DNA from: an uncultured Sutterella sp.
GTDB lineage: Bacteria; Pseudomonadota; Gammaproteobacteria; Burkholderiales; Burkholderiaceae_F
Length of the DNA stretch: 21,527 nucleotides
Direction: 5' to 3'
Assembly (NCBI GenBank): GCA_900552195.1
Contig: URYO01000004.1
Coordinates: 1 to 21,527 of the forward strand
Shown: one piece after another, positions 7,901 through 15,063 of the stretch
How positions within the stretch are numbered: position 1 is the first letter of the stretch
Layout of the letters: each line of letters begins with the position of its first letter
Program-made: the position numbers and the translations under genes
The notes under the pieces: generated by a model
Seen by the model: the letters and a program-made list of their open reading frames with translations, nothing else
What the model was told of the DNA's origin: nothing
Database searches by the model: none

Positions 7901-9137
7901 GGTCAAAGAAAAAGTTCAGATGCTGCTCAAGAGTCTTCCTCAGCGTCTGCGCCGTCATTTTGTGCCGCTGCCCGATTGGGCAAAATCTTTTGCCCAGCGT
8001 CATGAAGTTCCCGACGGAGATCTCATCGAACTCTTGATTAAAGAGGCACGAGAGCAGTTCCGTATTGATATCCAGAAATCAGACTTCAAGTTTGAGATGC
8101 TTCCGCCGCATCTCAGCATGAATTACAAGGTAGTTGACGAACACGGCAGACAGCTTGCCATGTCCCGCAGTATTCCGCAGTTGAGAAGCGAATTGAGCAC
8201 TGAAGCCCGCAAGACGTTCCAGAACATCGCGTCCCAGGACAGCAAAGTTGCGGAAGACCTCCAGGACGAGATAACGGAATGGAACTTCGGTGAATTGCCC
8301 GATGTCATGGAGATTAAGAAGAAGGGCATTTCGCTCATCGGCCACCCGGCATTAGTGGATAAGGGTGAATATTGCTCTTTGGAAGTTTTTGATGATCCGG
8401 ACCAAGCGGCCCGTATTCATCGACGGGGTTTGATTCGCTTGATCCGTTTGGGACTGAAGGAACAGATTAAGTATCTGGATAAGAATTTGAAGTCGATGCA
8501 GACGACGCAGATCCAAGGCGCATCCATTGTTTCTTTGAGAAAGGCTTTCCCGTCCTTTGAGGAACTCAAGCAAGACGTCATAGATGCCTCGATCGAAACG
8601 GCTGCCTTTACCGGAGAACTCCCGGTTAATGAAGAGCAGTTCAGGGAAACGATTGCGAACGTGAAGGAAAAGCTCGGATTGCTGACGCTGGAGCTGGCGC
8701 GCCTCTTGAGTTCGATTGTTTCTGAAGCGGCTTTAGCTCAACAGAAGCTCAATTCGATCAAGAGCTATAAGGAAGTCAGCGAGGACATTACGGCTCAGCT
8801 CTCCGACTTGTTCCCACCGCATTTCCTGCTCACGATCCCGTTCAGCCAGCTGCGTCACTATCCGCGTTACATGAAGGCCATTCAAGTTCGTATCGATCGT
8901 CTGAAAAACGATCCAGGCAGAGATGCTGAACGTATGGCCGAGATTCGTCAGCTTACGGTTAATTACAAGAGGGAGTTGTCTGCCAGAAGAGGCGTCTACG
9001 ATGCCAAACTGGTCGAATTCGGGAATATGCTTCAGGAGCTGAGGGTTTCTCTTTTTGCGCAGGAACTCAGAACGCCGATGCCAGTGAGCGTCAAGCGTCT
9101 GAATAAAATGTGGGATGCGATTCTTCGTGAGCACTAA
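4992..9137 (+). CDS. hrpA: ATP-dependent DEAH-box RNA helicase HrpA
   Basis: Large cytosolic RNA helicase of 1381 residues (E. coli HrpA is about 1300). HrpA acts on mRNA and, in E. coli, resolves stalled or collided ribosomes. Helicase motifs are in order: Walker A GETGSGKTT (166-174), TQPRR (194-198), DEAH (263-266), SAT (295-297) and the arginine-finger motif QRAGRCGR (466-473). The helicase-associated HA2 and OB-fold regions follow, then the long C-terminal domain peculiar to HrpA (roughly from residue 780 on). The first 120 residues are rich in Lys, Ala and Pro, look disordered and lie before the catalytic core. The ATG at 4992 has only a weak GGA upstream. A -10-like TAGAAT (4963-4968) is present with no convincing -35. 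The gene stands alone between divergent argA and the PBP gene. Confidence 0.96.
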   Translation: MAGDLRDLKAKLLEARKAEKKPQAVSQKQEPPRTKLTLKKKTPAASSGASAASKSAEVKASAQKKNPAEPSKRPAPKGKGTSLKGLSDLRVLRNQINAPQEQKDINESKKPAASEKKPSRALVKVGNEVLRNIPPKLELQESLPVSERADEIAEAIKNNQVVIVSGETGSGKTTQLPKIAMMVGRGQKGLIGHTQPRRIAATSIAKRISEEMDAEVGQVAGYKIRFKDELEPGATIKLMTDGILLAETQRDRLLKAYDTIIIDEAHERSLNIDFLLGYLREILPKRPDLKLIITSATIDSERFAKHFESVNKKPVPSINVSGRLYPVQIRYRPVQDEEENDDRTLMQAIADACDELMGAGSGDILVFLPGEREIREAAEALSPAARKGVEILPLFSRLSIEEQDRIFKTDGRRRIVLATNIAETSLTVPGIRYVVDTGLARVKRYSYRYKVEQLQIEPISQAAAKQRAGRCGRVANGICIRLYDEKDFEKRPEFTDPEILRSSLATVILRMKSLHLTDVREFPFVQAPLQRAITDGYDLLIELNAVKERGGELTPVGKELARLPLDARLARMLQAAAENQALAEVLIIASAISIQDPRERPLDAQDKAAAAHKKFADEKSDFLSLIKLWNWTQDAIANKESNRLLEQKFRQNYLSVKRLREWRDVYRQLKELTQEMGWRLNTAPATYEQLHKALLSGLLGNIGMKDVQADYKTPPYIGARGIKFWPWPGSSLAKKGGKWIMASEIVETTRLFARTLANLEPEWIEKVGSHLIKKSWSDPHWEKKAGNVIALEKGTLYGLPVYTERKVDFSRKDPKTSREIFIRRALVEEELESQTPFWQHNVAMINNIREMEHKSRRPDVLVDDSMIYEFYDKKISQGVVNQQTFDKWREKAEAENPKLLFLQKSDLMRHDAAGITIEYFPKKLEIAGIPMALNYNFDPGSARDGVTMTVPLYALNQLDPVRLEWLVPGMVKEKVQMLLKSLPQRLRRHFVPLPDWAKSFAQRHEVPDGDLIELLIKEAREQFRIDIQKSDFKFEMLPPHLSMNYKVVDEHGRQLAMSRSIPQLRSELSTEARKTFQNIASQDSKVAEDLQDEITEWNFGELPDVMEIKKKGISLIGHPALVDKGEYCSLEVFDDPDQAARIHRRGLIRLIRLGLKEQIKYLDKNLKSMQTTQIQGASIVSLRKAFPSFEELKQDVIDASIETAAFTGELPVNEEQFRETIANVKEKLGLLTLELARLLSSIVSEAALAQQKLNSIKSYKEVSEDITAQLSDLFPPHFLLTIPFSQLRHYPRYMKAIQVRIDRLKNDPGRDAERMAEIRQLTVNYKRELSARRGVYDAKLVEFGNMLQELRVSLFAQELRTPMPVSVKRLNKMWDAILREH

Positions 9138-9301
9138 CTACATATTGAGTGAAGTTAGAAAAATGATTAGTAATTTCCCTTATATAAGTGTTTAATTTGG
9201 GCGGTGAGGCCGATTTTTTATGGTTTCGCCGAACGAATTGGCGCAAAATAACAAATACTCACCAATTAATGACCTCTTCTCTTCTCCTCTGGATGGAAAA
9301 A
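9138..9301 (+). promoter_or_regulatory. Intergenic region before the PBP7-like gene
   Basis: About 164 bp without a gene. TATAAG (9183-9188) may be a -10 box, but no good -35 is spaced correctly. An in-frame GTG at 9188 would add 38 residues before the signal peptide and is not believed. GGATGGA just before 9302 is the likely ribosome binding region. Confidence 0.3.
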
Positions 9302-10435
9302 ATGCGTTTATCGGCAGCGATTCTCTGTGCTTTTTTATCGTTTAGTTTTATTGCCGCTCCTACCGTAGAGGCTGCTCAGAAGAAACCGGCGGCTGTTAAA
9401 GTCGTCAAGAAAAAAGCAGTGAAAAAGACCGTTGTCGAGAAGACAGCGAAGAAGAAAGTTGTTGCTGCTTCGGCAAAGAAGAAGGCTAAGGCTCCTAAGG
9501 CAAAAGCTGCCGGCAAACGGGTCGCGGTGAAAAGCGTTGTTCGTAAACGGGCCTCAGCTCGTTCCTCCAGCCGCAAATTTGCCTCTTCTAAGAACTATCG
9601 TCCGAGAAAGGCGATTGACTGGGCTACTTACCGCAGCCGCGGACCTTCCTACGCACAGCTTATAGGCCTGAAGGGCTCCAGCGATCCGCTGGGACTCTCC
9701 TCGACGGCCGTGCTCGCCTACGACATGGACACAAACCAAGTTTTGTATGAAAAGAATGCCGATCAGCCCCTGCCGATCGCATCTATTACAAAACTGATGA
9801 CGGCGCTGGTGATCGTGGAATCCGGCGTCAATTTAGACGACAAGTTCACTGTTACGCGTGAAGACTTCGTTCCTTCGAGCGCTCACTCCAAGCTTCGCAT
9901 GGGCATGGAGATCTCCCGCCGTCAGGCTTTGCACCTGGCTTTAATGAGTTCGGATAACCGTGCGGCTCATTTCCTCGCCCGTACCTATCCGACCGGAAAA
10001 GCACAGTTCATTAAAGAAATGAACATCAAAGCTGCGCTTCTCGGCATGAAAGACTCCGTCTTCTATGACTCTATCGGTTTGAATAACGACAATCGCTCTT
10101 CTGCGGTGGATCTGTCTTACCTCATCACAGGCGCGAGCGAATATGCACTCATCCGTGAACTCTCGACTACGCCGGAAGCTTCCTTCCGTATCGGCAAGCG
10201 TGAAGTCATCAGCAGCACCACGAACCGTCTGATTAAAGACGAAGATTGGGACATCGAGCTGCAGAAGACTGGTCTGACGACAGCGGCCGGCTACTGCATG
10301 GTCATGCAGGCGCACGTCGACGGAAAGAATGTTGCATTCATCTTCCTCGACTCTCCGAATAAGTACGCTCGCGCCAACGACGCAGAAAAACTTCGTTCAT
10401 ATTTGAGCCGTGAAAGCGTTGTAGCTTCGAATTGA
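9302..10435 (+). CDS. pbpG: D-alanyl-D-alanine endopeptidase/carboxypeptidase, PBP7 type
   Basis: Periplasmic serine peptidase of family S11 acting on peptidoglycan cross-links. The start at 9302 gives 377 residues and a clean signal peptide (MRLSAAILCAFLSFSF, ending near VEA at residue 24); ATG 9293 is nearly as good. The three active-site motifs are present: SITK (161-164, nucleophile S161), SDN (217-219) and KTG (322-324). Between the signal peptide and the catalytic domain lies a strongly basic stretch, about residues 27-100, made almost entirely of Lys, Ala, Val and Arg. It might hold the enzyme to acidic wall polymers or nucleic acid. The catalytic part resembles PBP7/PbpG more than DacA because there is no C-terminal membrane-anchoring helix. 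A good terminator follows at 10464-10499. Confidence 0.9.
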   Translation: MRLSAAILCAFLSFSFIAAPTVEAAQKKPAAVKVVKKKAVKKTVVEKTAKKKVVAASAKKKAKAPKAKAAGKRVAVKSVVRKRASARSSSRKFASSKNYRPRKAIDWATYRSRGPSYAQLIGLKGSSDPLGLSSTAVLAYDMDTNQVLYEKNADQPLPIASITKLMTALVIVESGVNLDDKFTVTREDFVPSSAHSKLRMGMEISRRQALHLALMSSDNRAAHFLARTYPTGKAQFIKEMNIKAALLGMKDSVFYDSIGLNNDNRSSAVDLSYLITGASEYALIRELSTTPEASFRIGKREVISSTTNRLIKDEDWDIELQKTGLTTAAGYCMVMQAHVDGKNVAFIFLDSPNKYARANDAEKLRSYLSRESVVASN

Positions 10436-10463
10436 TCGCTGAATCGATCTAAATCATCACAAG

Positions 10464-10499
10464 TGACGCATTGGACTAAAAGTTCAATGCGTCATTTTT
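10464..10499 (+). terminator. Rho-independent terminator after the PBP7-like gene
   Basis: TGACGCATTGGACT (10464-10477) pairs with AGTTCAATGCGTCA (10481-10494) with one G-U pair and an AAA loop, followed by five T. It is one of the strongest terminators in the window. Confidence 0.92.
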
Positions 10500-10543
10500 A
10501 GGTTTTAGAAAACTTTGAATTTTCTGTTTCGCATTCAATTGAT

Positions 10544-10549
10544 TAGAAT
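10544..10549 (+). promoter_or_regulatory. Candidate -10 box for dnaQ
   Basis: TAGAAT matches five of six bases of the -10 consensus and lies 27 bp before the GTG start, after the preceding terminator. The -35 region (TTTCTG at 10521-10526) is poor. The same element followed by GAGA appears before hrpA at 4963-4968. Confidence 0.35.
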
Positions 10550-10576
10550 CGAGACACCAATTTTGAAGGAAAGCAC

Positions 10577-11359
10577 GTGAGAGAGATCTGTCTGGATACC
10601 GAAACCACCGGCATGGCCGCTAAGGAAGGCGACCGAATCATTGAAATCGGCTGCGTTGAACTTGGAGAACACGGATTAACCGATAAAAATTTTCATGAGT
10701 ACATCGATCCGGAACGCCAGATGGAGGCAGAGGTTATCCGCGTCCACAAGATCACCAATGAATTTTTGGTCGGCAAGCCGAAGTTTGCGGACATCGCCGA
10801 CAAGTTCATTGAATTTGTTCAGGGCGCCAGACTCATCATTCACAATGCTCAGTTCGACATCGGCTTCCTCAATGAGGAGTTGAGAAAGCTCGGCAAACCC
10901 TCGATGGAAGAGATTTGCGGCAAGGACAACATTATCGACTCGATGGAGCTTGCCAAAGCCGCATTCCCTCAGATGCACAACAGCTTGGATGCATTGTGTA
11001 AGCGTCTCGAAATCGACACGACCCGACGCGTCAAAGAAGGCCACGGCGCCCTTTTGGACGCGGAGCTTTTAGGCCAGGTTTACCTCGTTCTTAAACAGCA
11101 GCAAGGCATCTTGGAGATTGATGCGGCGCCGGTGAGTGCCGATGTTCACGATATCTCCGACGTTGAGCTGCCGGTTATTCGAGCCACGGAAGAGGATCTC
11201 TCTGAAAACGAACGTGTCTTGGAAATGGTGCGAAAAGCTGCCAAAGGTCCCGCGCTTTACGATTTGGATGAAGAAACCTTTAACGCCAAACGCAAGGAAG
11301 AGCAGGACGCGCTCGATGCAAAGGAAGCTAAGCTGCAGGATTTGCTGAAAAATCTTTGA
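10577..11359 (+). CDS. dnaQ: DNA polymerase III epsilon subunit, 3'-5' proofreading exonuclease
   Basis: Removes misincorporated bases as part of the Pol III core, bound to the alpha subunit and the clamp. It has 260 residues (E. coli 243). Exonuclease motifs of the DEDDh family are complete: ExoI DTETTG (7-12, with D7 and E9), ExoII HNAQFD (89-94, D94), and ExoIII HGALLDAELL (156-165, H156 and D161). The tail after residue about 180 is acidic and charged, as expected for the flexible linker and alpha-binding end, and ends in a predicted helix (KEAKLQDLLKNL). The start is GTG at 10577, supported by AAGGA 6 nt upstream. I do not see the E. coli-type clamp-binding motif. It has its own promoter region after a strong terminator. 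Confidence 0.95.
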   Translation: MREICLDTETTGMAAKEGDRIIEIGCVELGEHGLTDKNFHEYIDPERQMEAEVIRVHKITNEFLVGKPKFADIADKFIEFVQGARLIIHNAQFDIGFLNEELRKLGKPSMEEICGKDNIIDSMELAKAAFPQMHNSLDALCKRLEIDTTRRVKEGHGALLDAELLGQVYLVLKQQQGILEIDAAPVSADVHDISDVELPVIRATEEDLSENERVLEMVRKAAKGPALYDLDEETFNAKRKEEQDALDAKEAKLQDLLKNL

Positions 11360-11589
11360 CAAGTCGAGCAGAGCAACTCAAATTTGGTGGTTAGGAGGCT
11401 ATAGGGGCGACGGCCTCTTTACAATCTTCCGGCAGGGCTGCATCTTTGATGCTTCCTAAAGAATTTCGTCCGGCTTTCGACATGTAGTTTCGAAAGCCCC
11501 AACAAGCGCCGGTTCATGTTTGATCGAACTGGGCAATTAAAAGATTCTATGAAAAACCGAGGCAATGGCTTCGGCTCTAAGAGTAAGTT
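11360..11589 (+). other. Hairpin-rich region between dnaQ and rluB, probable rluB 5' leader
   Basis: This 230-nt gap holds no credible gene but several stems: AGGAGGC/GCCTCTT (11393-11399 with 11413-11419; possible weak dnaQ terminator), GCATC/GATGC (11440-11452), a perfect 9-bp GGCTTTCGA/TCGAAAGCC (11472-11480 with 11490-11498), CCGGTTC/GAACTGG (11509-11515 with 11526-11532, one G-U) and CCGAGGC/GCTTCGG (11557-11563 with 11568-11574, one G-U). The last ends just before the rluB ribosome binding site. TACAAT at 11420-11425 could be a -10 box. No tRNA or known RNA family was recognised. Confidence 0.4.
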
Positions 11590-12657
11590 ATGGCAGTCAC
11601 AAGAAATTCGCGCAATGGGCGCAAAACACCTTTCAGACCGTCAGCGTCTGTCAATACCCGACGCACTCCTGCAAGCGCGGAATCCGCTCCCCGCTCTCCT
11701 GCGAGAAAGCCGCAGGTGGCTAAGTTATTAACGGCTCCGTTTGCCAATGAAAAGCTGCATAAAGTGCTGGCTGATGCCGGCATCGGTTCACGCCGTGATA
11801 TGGAAGAAAGAATCGCAGAAGGCCGCATCTCTGTGAACGGAGAACCTGCTCACGTCGGCCAGCGTGTGACACCTTCTGACGTGATTCGTTTTGACGGCAG
11901 GATCGTTCGCCGTTCCGCGCTGGAAAACAATGATGTTCCTAAGGTTCTGATTTATCACAAGCCTGCCGGCGAGATCGTCTCCAAAGATGACCCCGAAGGC
12001 CGCCCCACGGTTTTTGATCATCTGCCGAGAATCGGCGGTGCCCGCTGGATCGCTGTCGGACGGCTTGACTTCAATACCGAAGGCCTCCTTTTGTTTACCG
12101 ATAGCGGAAATTTAGCCAATTTCCTGATGCATCCGCGTCATGAGATTGAGCGCGAGTATGCGGTCCGTGTTCAGGGAACGATGAGTCCGGAAGCCAAAGA
12201 CAAACTTCTCAAAGGCATCAAACTCGACGACGGCATCGCTAAATTCACGACGCTGGAAGAGGGCGGGGGAAAAGGCTTCAACCGCTGGTACAACGTCACG
12301 CTGAGCGAAGGCCGCAACCGTGAAGTTCGCCGCATGTTTGAAGCCGTCGGCTTACCCGTCTCGCGCCTGATCCGCGTGAAATACGGCAACCTAGAACTTC
12401 CGTCTGACTTGCCCAGAGGCAAGACCCGCCGCATGAGCACGGAAGAAACGGAAAAGTGGCTCGATTCCATCAGTTATAAAAAAGGAATGTCCACGGCACC
12501 GGCCCCTCGTGCGCCTGAGAGAACGCCGCGTCCTGCAGCTTCCCGCGCCCCGGCCTCTGCTCCCAAAGCGGGCAGAAAGTTTGGTCAGCGAGACACTTCT
12601 TCGGCGATCCGGTCTAGTCGTCCGATGCGCAGCCGCGGAACCCGAGGCCCGAAATAA
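11590..12657 (+). CDS. rluB: 23S rRNA pseudouridine synthase, RluB type
   Basis: Pseudouridine synthase of the RsuA/RluB/E/F family, 355 residues. RluB modifies U2605 of 23S rRNA in E. coli. It has an S4 RNA-binding domain (about residues 54-100, EKLHKVLADAGIGSRRDMEE) followed by the catalytic domain with GRLDFNTEGLLLFT, where D160 is the nucleophile. The segment SEGRNREVRRMF confirms the family. Both ends carry basic, Pro/Ala/Arg-rich extensions (about residues 1-50 and 300-355) that look disordered and may aid RNA binding. An in-frame TAA directly upstream (11584-11586) makes ATG 11590 the first possible start; TAAGAG 6-7 nt before it is a modest binding site. Its place just upstream of rimP matches other Betaproteobacteria and favours RluB over RluE/F. 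A terminator at 12726-12760 separates it from rimP. Confidence 0.9.
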   Translation: MAVTRNSRNGRKTPFRPSASVNTRRTPASAESAPRSPARKPQVAKLLTAPFANEKLHKVLADAGIGSRRDMEERIAEGRISVNGEPAHVGQRVTPSDVIRFDGRIVRRSALENNDVPKVLIYHKPAGEIVSKDDPEGRPTVFDHLPRIGGARWIAVGRLDFNTEGLLLFTDSGNLANFLMHPRHEIEREYAVRVQGTMSPEAKDKLLKGIKLDDGIAKFTTLEEGGGKGFNRWYNVTLSEGRNREVRRMFEAVGLPVSRLIRVKYGNLELPSDLPRGKTRRMSTEETEKWLDSISYKKGMSTAPAPRAPERTPRPAASRAPASAPKAGRKFGQRDTSSAIRSSRPMRSRGTRGPK

Positions 12658-12725
12658 TTTTTAGTCAGACCAAAGAGATAGAGCTAATTTGACGGCAGAA
12701 AGCTGAAAAATTTTTCAGAGAAACG

Positions 12726-12760
12726 ACGGGCGGGAAACAAACCTCACCCGTTTTTTCTTT
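12726..12760 (+). terminator. Probable Rho-independent terminator after rluB
   Basis: ACGGGCGGG (12725-12733 region) pairs imperfectly with CCTCACCCGT (12742-12751), with one mismatch and one wobble. It is followed by TTTTTTCTTT. The stem is imperfect but the T run is clear. Confidence 0.7.
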
Positions 12761-12781
12761 CTGAAATGAAAGAGTTATGTC

Positions 12782-12831
12782 TTGAGAAGTTACGAAAAAT
12801 CTGTCTATTAGCGTTGTCCATGATGTACAAT
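12782..12831 (+). promoter_or_regulatory. Candidate promoter(s) of the rimP-nusA-infB operon
   Basis: Two overlapping options are visible: TTGAGA (12782-12787) with TATTAG (12806-12811) at 18-bp spacing, or a stronger -10 TACAAT (12826-12831) with a weak -35. Both lie after the rluB terminator and before the hairpin leader, so transcripts would begin near 12818 or 12838. Confidence 0.5.
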
Positions 12832-12837
12832 TGCGCT

Positions 12838-12954
12838 AGTTTTTGCTTTAAGGCGCGTTGTATGCGTCATAAAGCGCTCGAAAGGCCATCGGTCGGTCGA
12901 GCACCTATCAAAAAGAATTTTTTAAGAGATGGGCTTTGAAGCCCATTTTTTTTT
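12838..12954 (+). ncRNA. Structured rimP leader, putative transcription attenuator or small RNA
   Basis: Three hairpins follow one another. H1: GCTTTA and GGCGC (12845-12856) pair with GCGTC and TAAAGC (12864-12875), with a single A-A mismatch and a 7-nt loop. H2: GCTCGA and GGCC (12876-12887) pair with GGTC and TCGAGC (12891-12902). H3 is a terminator at 12929-12954. The element begins just past the TACAAT box and ends 26 nt before the rimP start. Premature termination before rimP-nusA-infB would fit the known self-control of this operon by NusA in E. coli. A stand-alone small RNA is the alternative. The structure is seen by base pairing only. Confidence 0.55.
12929..12954 (+). terminator. 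Strong Rho-independent terminator just before rimP
   Basis: ATGGGCT (12929-12935) pairs perfectly with AGCCCAT (12940-12946) around a 4-nt loop and is followed by nine T (12946-12954). It stands in the 5' leader of rimP rather than after a gene, which points to attenuation. Confidence 0.9.
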
Positions 12955-12980
12955 ACTTAGGTATTGAGGTTAAATCTGCA

Positions 12981-13541
12981 ATGGCAGTTTCGACACAATT
13001 ATTTGAAATGATCGATGCCACCGTCGAAGGCTTGGGTTACGAGCTCGTCGATGTGGAAAAACTCCCGCGCGGTTTGATCCGCGTCACGATCGATAAAGAC
13101 GGCGGGATTACTTTGGACGACTGCGAAAAAGTCAGCAACCAGCTCAACAACGCAATGACGGTTGAGAACGTTGACTACGATCGTCTTGAAGTGTCTTCTC
13201 CGGGTGTTGATCGTCCGTTGAAACGTCCTCGTGATTTTGTGAAATTCGTCGGACAGAACGTTCACGTCGAACTTTTTGCTCCGATCACCGGTGAAGGTCT
13301 TCCCGAAAACGGCCGCCGTCGTTTGGACGGAACCCTTGACGCCGTTGAAGGTGATGAAAACAACCCCTCGATCACGATGACACTCTCGGAAAATCGTGTT
13401 GCACGCACTCCGGCTGAAAAGCAGCGCGCTGCCAAAACCAAGGCCAAGAGTGACACGCCTGCAGTGACCGTTACCTTCCCCTTTAATGATGTTGAGCGGG
13501 CTAACCTCGTGCCCGACCTGAATTTCAGAGGTGCAAAATAA
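12981..13541 (+). CDS. rimP: Ribosome maturation factor RimP
   Basis: Cytosolic factor needed for 30S subunit maturation, 186 residues (E. coli about 150). Family features include the N-terminal alpha/beta domain ([29 protein letters not shown]), the strongly conserved [18 protein letters not shown] and a C-terminal SH3-like domain. An insertion of about 40 Lys/Ala-rich residues (about 135-160) lies between strands of the second domain and accounts for the extra length. The start at 12981 is preferred to an in-frame ATG at 12936, which lies inside the leader terminator; GAGG is about 12 nt upstream. The stop overlaps the nusA start by one base (TAATG), so the two are translationally coupled. 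Confidence 0.94.
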   Translation: MAVSTQLFEMIDATVEGLGYELVDVEKLPRGLIRVTIDKDGGITLDDCEKVSNQLNNAMTVENVDYDRLEVSSPGVDRPLKRPRDFVKFVGQNVHVELFAPITGEGLPENGRRRLDGTLDAVEGDENNPSITMTLSENRVARTPAEKQRAAKTKAKSDTPAVTVTFPFNDVERANLVPDLNFRGAK

Positions 13542-15040
13542 TGAGCCGTGATTTATTAACAATGGTGGAAGTCCTCGCCCACGAAAAGAACGTTGATCAG
13601 TCCGTCGTTCTGGCTGCATTGGAAAGTGCTTTGGCCAGCGCAGTTAAAAAGGCTGAGTTCCCGGGCGAAGACGCAGATATCGTCGTCAAAGTCGACCCGA
13701 CAACCGGCGACCAGAAAGTTTGGCGTCAGTGGTTAGTCGTTCCTGACGAACAGGGCCTTCAGGAGCCGGATCGTCAGATTCTTCAGTGGGAGGCTAAGGA
13801 AGACTACAGCGACCAGGGCGAAATGAATGTCGGCGACTATGTTCGTAAGCCTCTGCCCGATGTCAACGTAACCGGCCGTCGTTTTGCGACAGACGCAAAA
13901 CAGGTCATTATTCAGCGCCTGAGAGAAGCCGAGCGTAATCAGCTTTTAAACGAATTCCTTGAACGCTACAAGGACGTTAAGGTTGTCACCGGCCAAGTCA
14001 AGCGCTTTGACAAGAGCGATGCGATTATCGAAATCGGCCGCATCGATGCTCGTCTGCCTAGACATCAGATGATCCCGATGGAAAACCTCCGTCCGGGCGA
14101 TCGTGTTCGCGCTTATGTTCTGAAAATCGATCCGACCTCCAGACAGCAGCAGATCACCCTGTCCCGTACCTGCAATGAATTCTTGGGCGAACTGATGCGT
14201 CAGGTCGTTCCCGAAATCAACGAAGGCCTGCTTGAGATCAAGGGCATTGCCCGCGATCCCGGCATCCGTGCCAAAGTTGCCGTCCAGGTTAAGGACAAGC
14301 GCATTGATCCGATCGGAAGCTGCATCGGTGTCAAAGGCTCTCGTATTCAGTCCGTTTCCGGCGAACTGATGAATGAGAGAATCGACATTATCCGCTGGGC
14401 CGATCAGCCTGCCGAATACGTCATGAGCGCGCTGTCTCCCGCAACGATTTCCTCCATCATCGTCCATGAAGACGAACACAAGGTTGAAGTCGTGACCCCT
14501 GACCTTGACAACAGCAAGATCGCGATCGGCAGCAACGGCGTCAACAAGCGTCTTGCCTCCGAGCTGACCGGCTGGGAAATTGAAGTGATGGATGACGACC
14601 AGGCGGCTAAGAAGCGTGAAGATGAAATCGCTCCGCGTCGCCAGGAACTCTGCGACCGCCTCGATATCGATGAGGAAGTTGCTCAGGTTCTGATTGAAAA
14701 CGGCATTGAGACACTTGAAGAAGTTGCTTATCTGCCGGAAGAAGAACTGCTTAGCATCGAACAGTTCGATGAAGATACCGTTAAAGAACTGCGTTCCAGA
14801 GCCAGAACGGCATTGCTGACTTCTGCGCTTGAACGTGAAGAGCTCCTCAAGTGGGCCGACAAATCTCTTGTCGACCTTCCGGGGATGACTCATGAAATTG
14901 CAAATAAACTGAAGCCTGCCGGCATCAAGACCCTTGATCAGCTTGCCGATTTGTCTACGGACGAACTCGTTGAAATGACGGGTATTGACCACGACAAGGC
15001 TGCCGCCCTGATCACAAAGGCTCGCGAAAGCTGGAGCTAA
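13541..15040 (+). CDS. nusA: Transcription termination/antitermination factor NusA
   Basis: RNA-polymerase-bound factor controlling pausing, termination and antitermination. At 499 residues it matches the E. coli length of 495. Domain order is normal: N-terminal polymerase-binding domain (1-130), S1 domain (about 135-200, [19 protein letters not shown]), two KH domains (about 205-345, with [18 protein letters not shown] and [14 protein letters not shown]), and two C-terminal helix-hairpin-helix acidic repeats (about 360-430 and 435-499). The C-terminal repeats bind the alpha subunit or lambda N in E. coli. The start overlaps the rimP stop, with AGAGGTG about 7 nt upstream. NusA may act on the attenuator-like leader before rimP to set the level of its own operon; that link is inference from E. 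coli. Confidence 0.97.
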   Translation: MSRDLLTMVEVLAHEKNVDQSVVLAALESALASAVKKAEFPGEDADIVVKVDPTTGDQKVWRQWLVVPDEQGLQEPDRQILQWEAKEDYSDQGEMNVGDYVRKPLPDVNVTGRRFATDAKQVIIQRLREAERNQLLNEFLERYKDVKVVTGQVKRFDKSDAIIEIGRIDARLPRHQMIPMENLRPGDRVRAYVLKIDPTSRQQQITLSRTCNEFLGELMRQVVPEINEGLLEIKGIARDPGIRAKVAVQVKDKRIDPIGSCIGVKGSRIQSVSGELMNERIDIIRWADQPAEYVMSALSPATISSIIVHEDEHKVEVVTPDLDNSKIAIGSNGVNKRLASELTGWEIEVMDDDQAAKKREDEIAPRRQELCDRLDIDEEVAQVLIENGIETLEEVAYLPEEELLSIEQFDEDTVKELRSRARTALLTSALEREELLKWADKSLVDLPGMTHEIANKLKPAGIKTLDQLADLSTDELVEMTGIDHDKAAALITKARESWS

Positions 15041-15063
15041 TACAAAGGAGGGAATATAGGAAT

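Noticed and set aside
9188..9301. N-terminal extension of the PBP7-like protein from GTG 9188
   Set aside because: It would place 38 residues before a typical signal peptide; the start at 9302 or 9293 makes biological sense.
11472..11534. Possible tRNA in the dnaQ-rluB gap
   Set aside because: There is no T-loop consensus, no acceptor stem and no cloverleaf; only independent hairpins are present.
11516..11731. A 71-codon open frame overlapping the rluB start
   Set aside because: It is in another frame over the rluB N-terminus and leader hairpins and has no family features.
12936..12980. Extended RimP start at ATG 12936
   Set aside because: The codon lies in the terminator hairpin and the added residues are not part of the family.
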